A stretch of 8,600 bases of DNA from Deltaproteobacteria bacterium. Its GTDB lineage: Bacteria; Desulfobacterota; Binatia; Bin18. Below are positions 4,759 through 8,600 of the stretch, one piece after another (the first letter of the stretch is position 1; every line of letters begins with the position of its first letter). The stretch covers positions 1 to 8,600 of the forward strand of contig JACQEL010000050.1 of the NCBI GenBank assembly GCA_016200595.1, in the 5' to 3' direction. The notes under the pieces are model-generated. The model had not been told where the DNA came from and searched no databases. It saw nothing but the letters and a program-made list of their open reading frames with translations. Both the position numbers and the translations under genes were made by a program.

Positions 4759-7566
4759 TTACCCAGAACCCCTCTCGCCCGCGGGGAGGATGCGGCTGAG
4801 CCACTGTATCACGTGCTGTTTGAACTCTTCAGGCGTAATGCGGCCTTTGGTGAAGAACTCCGTCTGCCCTACCTGTAACCGTTCCCGCTCTCCCGCGTCG
4901 AGATCTTTGGCCGAATACACCATCACCGGAACCTGCCGCAGCCGGTCCTGCTGCCGCAACCAGTCCGCCACCAGAAATCCATCTCCGTCCGGTAAGATCA
5001 CATCTAACACGAGCAAATTGGGCATTTCCTGCTCACACCGTTCAATCGCCTCCCGCCCCGTGCGAGCATGTACCGTCTCGATCCCGTGCCGCTGAAACAT
5101 CGCCAGGAGCACTCGCGAGAGATCGAGGTCATCTTCCACGACCAACACCCGCGCCACCTTCGCGCGCTCCTCCAAGGCCCGCTTGAGCGCCTCAACTAAC
5201 GCTGCCTCACCCTGAGACTTCTCTACCCACTCCACAAAACCAGCGTGGGGAGGGGGAACCGCAGGCGGCGAGAGCAGACTGAAGATGATAATGGGAATAT
5301 GCTGGGCGACGGGGTTACGCTTCAGTGCGGCCATAGTCTCCCAACCATTCATCTGGGGCATGAGCAGGTCCAGAAGAATAACCGCCGGCTGCTGGACCTC
5401 GGCTAGTGCTACCGTCTCTTGTCCTGTGGTCGCTGTCACTACCTGATATCCTCGTTGCTCTAACACTGCCTCTATCACTGCCAACACTGCGGGATCATCA
5501 TCGCACACTAACACCAAGGGTTGTCCCACCGGCTCTATTCCCGCTTGCTCGGTCTCTGACCACAGTGGAACCGTGAAAGAAAAGGTGCTGCCCGTACCTA
5601 CCCGACTCTCTACCCAAATCCGGCCCCCGTGTTGTTGGACAATACTGCGGCAAATCGCTAACCCGAGCCCGGTGCCGCCCTTGTGGCGAGCGTCTGAGGT
5701 ATCCACTTGCTGAAAGCGCTCAAAGATAGTCTCCAGCTTATCCGCTGGAATACCCCGCCCCTGGTCCTGGACCGTACAGATGGCCTCTTTGTCCTGCCGC
5801 ACCACCCTCACGGACACCGTCCCGCCGGGCGGCGAAAACTTAATGGCATTACTCAGCAGATTGGTCAGGGTTTGGACGAGGCGGTCCGGGTCGGCCCAGA
5901 GCCGCAGAGACTGAGGAGCCAGCGCCAGCGTCACCCCAGCCTTGTCAGCCATCGCTTGCATCTCGTCCACCGCTTGGCCAAGCAGGAGGGCGGCGTCACA
6001 CAGCTTGCACTGTAGGGTGACTTTGCCCGACTGCATGCGCTCAATATCCAGAATGTCATTGATCAAGCGGATGAGCCGGTCCGTGTTATTCAGGGCAATC
6101 TCCAACATGCGCTGCCCCTTGTCCGGCAGCGCGCCAACCAGACCACTGGTCAAGAGGCCCAGAGCGCCGCGAATCGAAGTGAGAGGCGTCCGCAACTCAT
6201 GACTCACCACCGAGACAAACTCGTCTTTCATCTGGTCTACGGCTCGGCGCTTCGTGATGTCGCGCAGGATGGCCAGGACTCCGATGGCTTTGCCGTCTGG
6301 ATTGCGCATAAAGCGGGTGTGAGCTTCCACTGGTATGACTGTCCCATCTTTATGTACTAACTCTATCTCAGCAATCGAGGACACTTTCTCCCCAGCCCGT
6401 ACTCGGCGAATCCGCTCTTCTTCGGTCCTGAGAGAAGGGGGAGTATGGAACCGCTGATAGCTTTGCCCAATCATCTCTGTGCGGGACCAACCCAGCATCG
6501 TTTCTAACCCGCGATTCACGCTGGTAATAATTCCCTCTGCGGTGAGGCAGGCGATCCCATCATTGGCGTTTTCAAACAGCGTGCGGTAGCGCTCTTCACT
6601 CGCCCGCAAGGCATCCTCAGTTTGTTTGCGCTCGGTGATATCTTCCACCGTCCCGACGTGGCCGATAATCGTCCCGTCCTCCGTGCGCATGGCCCGGGAG
6701 CGGGTATACACCCAACGCACCCCTTGCTGTTCAGTCAGCAGGCGCACCTCGCGGGAGAACTCGCGCCCTGCCCGCGCGTCGGCAGTCCATGCTGCGACGA
6801 CTGCCGCGCGGTCTTCTGGATGGAGCGCGCGACTCCAGCCGTCTCCTAGACTCTCAGCCAGGGTCACCCCGGTGATCTCCTGCCATCGTTGGTTGGTATA
6901 CAGTGCCTGACCCTGGGCGTCTGTTTGGAAGATGCCGACTGGCGAGGCCGCGCTCAGGAGACGAAACTGCTCCTCACTGGCCTTCGCGGCCTGCAACGCC
7001 TGCGCTTTCTCCTGATAGAGCCGGGCGTTAGTGAGCGCGAGGGCGGCCGGTACGGCGACTGCCTCTAAGAGGTGTTCTTCATAGTCCGTAACAGCGTGCG
7101 GAGCCTGCCATACCACCTCCAGACTGCCTATCACCGCCCCCTGTCTCCACAATGGCACCAACAGGACCGAGACCTGGAGGGGAGGAGCGCCTAACTGCAC
7201 CGCCACCTGCCACGACGTGGGCCACTCCTCCGCAGTCACGGAGGCAACTCGCAAGGGACGCTTGTGTGTTGCTACCCAGCCCGCAAGCGAACCGACCAAA
7301 GGATAGCGTAGGGCGTGCAACGCCGCAGTGGTGTAGGAGGTGGAGATCTCCGCCTCCTGGGTAGTCTCGTGATAAAGAATGACCGAAGCACTTTGGGCAG
7401 CGAAGAGGGGAACAATCTCAGCAATAATCTTCTGCAGGACTTCGTTGAGGTCCAGGGTAGAGTTAAAGACATGGTTGATGCGTTGCAAGACGGTTTGGAT
7501 GGAGTCCTCTGCGGGTGTCATGTGCAGCGCCGCGTTTTGGCTATTCGGTGAGGGGGAAGAATCCAC
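4759..7566 (-). CDS. Soluble hybrid sensor histidine kinase, GAF-PAS-PAS-HisKA-HATPase-REC-REC
   Basis: This 935-aa multi-domain kinase has no membrane segment or signal peptide, so it should sense cytoplasmic signals. In order: GAF-like domain (about 35-185); PAS with PAC (195-314); a second PAS (322-440) after a short ASEERYRTLFENAND linker; HisKA with phospho-acceptor H456 (SHELRTPL); HATPase with N-box N573 (LSNAIKFS), G1 DQGRGIP (601-607) and G2 GTGLGLAI (631-638). Receiver 1 has acidic pocket D689-D691, phospho-acceptor D733, S763 and K783. Receiver 2 has D812/D813, D855, S885 and K907. Both receivers keep all key residues. There is no Hpt domain and no DNA-binding output domain in the protein, and no response-regulator gene in the window, so the downstream partner is unknown. 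The start is GTG (7564-7566), supported by a strong Shine-Dalgarno site. The nearest neighbour downstream is the toxin-antitoxin pair. Confidence 0.93.
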   Translation of the reverse strand: MDSSPSPNSQNAALHMTPAEDSIQTVLQRINHVFNSTLDLNEVLQKIIAEIVPLFAAQSASVILYHETTQEAEISTSYTTAALHALRYPLVGSLAGWVATHKRPLRVASVTAEEWPTSWQVAVQLGAPPLQVSVLLVPLWRQGAVIGSLEVVWQAPHAVTDYEEHLLEAVAVPAALALTNARLYQEKAQALQAAKASEEQFRLLSAASPVGIFQTDAQGQALYTNQRWQEITGVTLAESLGDGWSRALHPEDRAAVVAAWTADARAGREFSREVRLLTEQQGVRWVYTRSRAMRTEDGTIIGHVGTVEDITERKQTEDALRASEERYRTLFENANDGIACLTAEGIITSVNRGLETMLGWSRTEMIGQSYQRFHTPPSLRTEEERIRRVRAGEKVSSIAEIELVHKDGTVIPVEAHTRFMRNPDGKAIGVLAILRDITKRRAVDQMKDEFVSVVSHELRTPLTSIRGALGLLTSGLVGALPDKGQRMLEIALNNTDRLIRLINDILDIERMQSGKVTLQCKLCDAALLLGQAVDEMQAMADKAGVTLALAPQSLRLWADPDRLVQTLTNLLSNAIKFSPPGGTVSVRVVRQDKEAICTVQDQGRGIPADKLETIFERFQQVDTSDARHKGGTGLGLAICRSIVQQHGGRIWVESRVGTGSTFSFTVPLWSETEQAGIEPVGQPLVLVCDDDPAVLAVIEAVLEQRGYQVVTATTGQETVALAEVQQPAVILLDLLMPQMNGWETMAALKRNPVAQHIPIIIFSLLSPPAVPPPHAGFVEWVEKSQGEAALVEALKRALEERAKVARVLVVEDDLDLSRVLLAMFQRHGIETVHARTGREAIERCEQEMPNLLVLDVILPDGDGFLVADWLRQQDRLRQVPVMVYSAKDLDAGERERLQVGQTEFFTKGRITPEEFKQHVIQWLSRILPAGERGSG

Positions 7567-7572
7567 AGTTAT

Positions 7573-7580
7573 CTCCTTTT
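7573..7580 (-). promoter_or_regulatory. Ribosome binding site fixing the GTG start of the hybrid kinase
   Basis: The minus strand reads AAAAGGAG, then ATAACT, then GTG. This near-perfect anti-16S match at a 6-nt spacing favours the GTG at 7564-7566 over the internal ATG 15 codons later (residue 16). Confidence 0.8.
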
Positions 7581-7649
7581 CCCTCTGAGGGCCTTGCTCC
7601 CCGCGGGATGAGATCTCCGCACAAAGGGGTGCAATCCTCGCGTTGTGAC

Positions 7650-7679
7650 ACCGTACTCTGAACCTGCTACAGGGGTCAA
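7650..7679 (-). promoter_or_regulatory. Possible promoter of the hybrid kinase
   Basis: On the minus strand TTGACC (7674-7679, 5/6) is followed after 18 nt by TACGGT (7650-7655, weak -10). The spacer begins with the small dyad CCTG-TAG-CAGG. A TTGACC box followed by a dyad in a long spacer recalls MerR-type promoters, but the dyad is only 4 bp per arm. This is a suggestion rather than a call. Confidence 0.25.
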
Positions 7680-7687
7680 GCAGAAAA

Positions 7688-7735
7688 AAGTGTCCGGCGA
7701 TGGAAACCGCCGTCCCCGATCATCTCCGGACGCTT
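7688..7735. repeat. 48-bp imperfect inverted repeat (REP/MITE-like; terminator-like on the minus strand)
   Basis: The arms AAGTGTCCGGCGATG (7688-7702) and CATCTCCGGACGCTT (7721-7735) match at 13 of 15 positions around an 18-nt loop. CGGCG and CGCCG inside could form an alternative stem. Read on the minus strand the hairpin is followed by six T residues, so it could stop transcription arriving from the right. Read on the plus strand there is no T-run. Its right end falls exactly where protein-coding homology of the following remnant begins, which suggests an inserted mobile repeat or the scar of a rearrangement. Confidence 0.6.
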
Positions 7736-7737
7736 GA

Positions 7738-7851
7738 CGAATGTTGGCCGAGATCTACAACTGGTTCACCGAAGGGTTTGACACGCAGGACCTCAAGGAC
7801 GCGAAAGCACTGTTGGAGAATCTCTCGGAGCGCAGCAAAAATTCAGAGTAA
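7738..7851 (+). pseudogene. C-terminal remnant of a cyclase/ATPase-type protein
   Basis: The frame reads RMLAEIYNWFTEGFDTQDLK and continues DAKALLENLSERSKNSE to TAA at 7849-7851. The IYxWFTEGFDTxDLKxAKALL pattern is the typical C-terminus of large class III cyclase proteins that carry an AAA-type ATPase and TPR region (recognised from memory, not searched). Everything upstream is gone: a TGA lies at 7735-7737, directly before the CGA codon, at the end of the inverted repeat. An ATG at 7741 would give 36 residues but has no Shine-Dalgarno site. This architecture differs from the tandem cyclases at the left of the window. It lies 9 nt before the oxidoreductase gene, whose ribosome binding site overlaps its stop codon. 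Confidence 0.55.
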
Positions 7852-7855
7852 GGAG
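7850..7855 (+). promoter_or_regulatory. Ribosome binding site of the LLM oxidoreductase gene, overlapping the remnant's stop
   Basis: AAGGAG begins within the remnant's TAA and lies 5 nt before the ATG at 7861. This is a good Shine-Dalgarno match that fixes the start. Confidence 0.75.
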
Positions 7856-7860
7856 CACAT

Positions 7861-8600
7861 ATGAAAACATCTATCACTGTAGGGGGAGCCACTCGTGCCA
7901 ATATCCGCGGGATGGTCGAGTTTGTCCAACAGGCGGAGCGCTTGGGGGTGGATTACGTCTGGTCAGCCGAGGCGTGGGGCCAGGATGCAGTGACCTCACT
8001 CGCTTACCTGGCGGGTCAGACGAGCCGCATCATGCTTGGCACTGGCATCATCCAAATCAGCGCCCGCACGCCATCGATGACTGCCATGACCGCCCTGGCG
8101 CTCCACGATCTGTCCGCGGGGCGATTCGTCCTCGGTTTGGGAACCAGCGGCCCCCAGGTTGTGGAAGGGTTGCAGGGAGTTCCATTCCACGCTCCGCTCA
8201 CCCGGCTGAAAGAGACGGTCGATATCCTCCGGATGGCCTTCCGCGGCGAAAAGTTGCGCTATACCGGGCAGTTTCACACCTTGCCGCGACCAGGTGGCGA
8301 AGGCAAAGCCCTGCGCATCGATCATCCACCCGCCCATATCCCGATTTTCCTGGCGACGCTTGCGCCCAAGGCACTTGAATACACTGGGGCGGCGGCGGAC
8401 GGATGGCTGGGCACCTCATTTTCGCCCGATTATGCCGAGGCCCATCTCGCCCATATCCGCAAAGGGGCGCAAACGGTTGGACGCAGCCTCACAGACATTG
8501 CACTGCACGCCTCGTGCACCGTCGCGATTGGTCAAAATGTGGAGGAACTTATCGCCGCGCAGAAGCCGGCCGTGGCGTTCAGCATGGGAGCCATGGGGTC
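7861..8600 (+). CDS. Luciferase-like (LLM class) flavin/F420-dependent oxidoreductase, partial at right edge
   Basis: The frame is open from the ATG at 7861 to the end of the window (246 complete codons). The protein begins MKTSITVGGATRANIRGMVE, then ERLGVDYVWSAEAWGQDA (about 27-42), TSRIMLGTGIIQISARTP (54-71), DLSAGRFVLGLGTSGPQVVEG (83-103) and a later IFLATLAPKALEYTGAAADGW (162-182). These are the hallmarks of the TIM-barrel luciferase-like monooxygenase superfamily. The LGLGTSGP(Q)VVEG loop is typical of members that use coenzyme F420, like methylenetetrahydromethanopterin reductase, though FMN use cannot be excluded. The substrate cannot be read from the sequence. Family members are usually about 330-350 aa, so roughly 100 residues are missing beyond the edge. 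It is the only plus-strand gene and diverges from the kinase. The remnant immediately upstream suggests it once followed a longer gene. Confidence 0.9.
   Translation, partial: MKTSITVGGATRANIRGMVEFVQQAERLGVDYVWSAEAWGQDAVTSLAYLAGQTSRIMLGTGIIQISARTPSMTAMTALALHDLSAGRFVLGLGTSGPQVVEGLQGVPFHAPLTRLKETVDILRMAFRGEKLRYTGQFHTLPRPGGEGKALRIDHPPAHIPIFLATLAPKALEYTGAAADGWLGTSFSPDYAEAHLAHIRKGAQTVGRSLTDIALHASCTVAIGQNVEELIAAQKPAVAFSMGAMG

Noticed and set aside
7974..8419. Open frames overlapping the right end in other frames (7974-8378 plus, 7996-8337 minus)
   Set aside because: They overlap the LLM oxidoreductase frame, which is open to the window end and carries clear family motifs.
1..8600. CRISPR array, tRNA or rRNA genes, transposase gene
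   Set aside because: No regularly spaced repeats, cloverleaf-like sequences, rRNA segments or transposase motifs were seen on either strand.

Overview
The window is 8.6 kb of bacterial DNA of moderate to high GC. Nearly everything is on the minus strand, apart from a gene remnant and a partial oxidoreductase gene on the plus strand at the right end. The protein families are signalling-heavy: class III cyclases fused to TolB-like and TPR regions, a GAF/PAS hybrid histidine kinase, a BrnT/CopG toxin-antitoxin pair and a luciferase-like (LLM) F420-type oxidoreductase. This fits a large-genome, probably uncultured environmental bacterium such as Tectomicrobia/Entotheonella-like or deltaproteobacterial relatives. 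That placement is only an impression from the gene mix; no rRNA or marker gene is present.

Positions 1-3940 hold three tandem copies of one membrane-bound adenylate cyclase family. Copy 1 is cut by the left edge, with only its first 33 residues visible. Copy 2 (116-2041) is intact at 641 aa. Copy 3 (2743-3940) has lost about 244 codons from its middle and is frameshifted, leaving a 317-aa cyclase/TM protein and an orphaned TPR tail. Copies 2 and 3 carry the same promoter block (TTGACA, 18 nt, GATAAT) ending 7 nt before the ATG, which predicts leaderless transcripts. Copy 1 instead follows copy 2 by 16 nt and has a Shine-Dalgarno-like site. A small unrelated gene for a 106-aa protein (2340-2660) and a cluster of hairpins (2114-2193) sit between copies 3 and 2.

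Positions 4166-4682 hold an overlapping toxin-antitoxin pair (BrnT-like toxin upstream, CopG-type antitoxin downstream). Positions 4759-7566 hold a 935-aa soluble hybrid kinase (GAF-PAS-PAS-HisKA-HATPase-REC-REC) with a GTG start and a strong Shine-Dalgarno site.

Positions 7567-7860 form a divergent intergenic region. It contains a possible kinase promoter, a 48-bp imperfect inverted repeat, and, starting at that repeat, a 38-codon remnant resembling the C-terminus of another cyclase/ATPase-type protein. The LLM oxidoreductase gene starts 9 nt after the remnant's stop codon and runs off the right edge.

No new multi-gene system could be demonstrated. The most informative features are the repeated leaderless promoter, the decay of one cyclase copy through a short direct repeat, and the inverted repeat that abuts the truncated gene upstream of the oxidoreductase.
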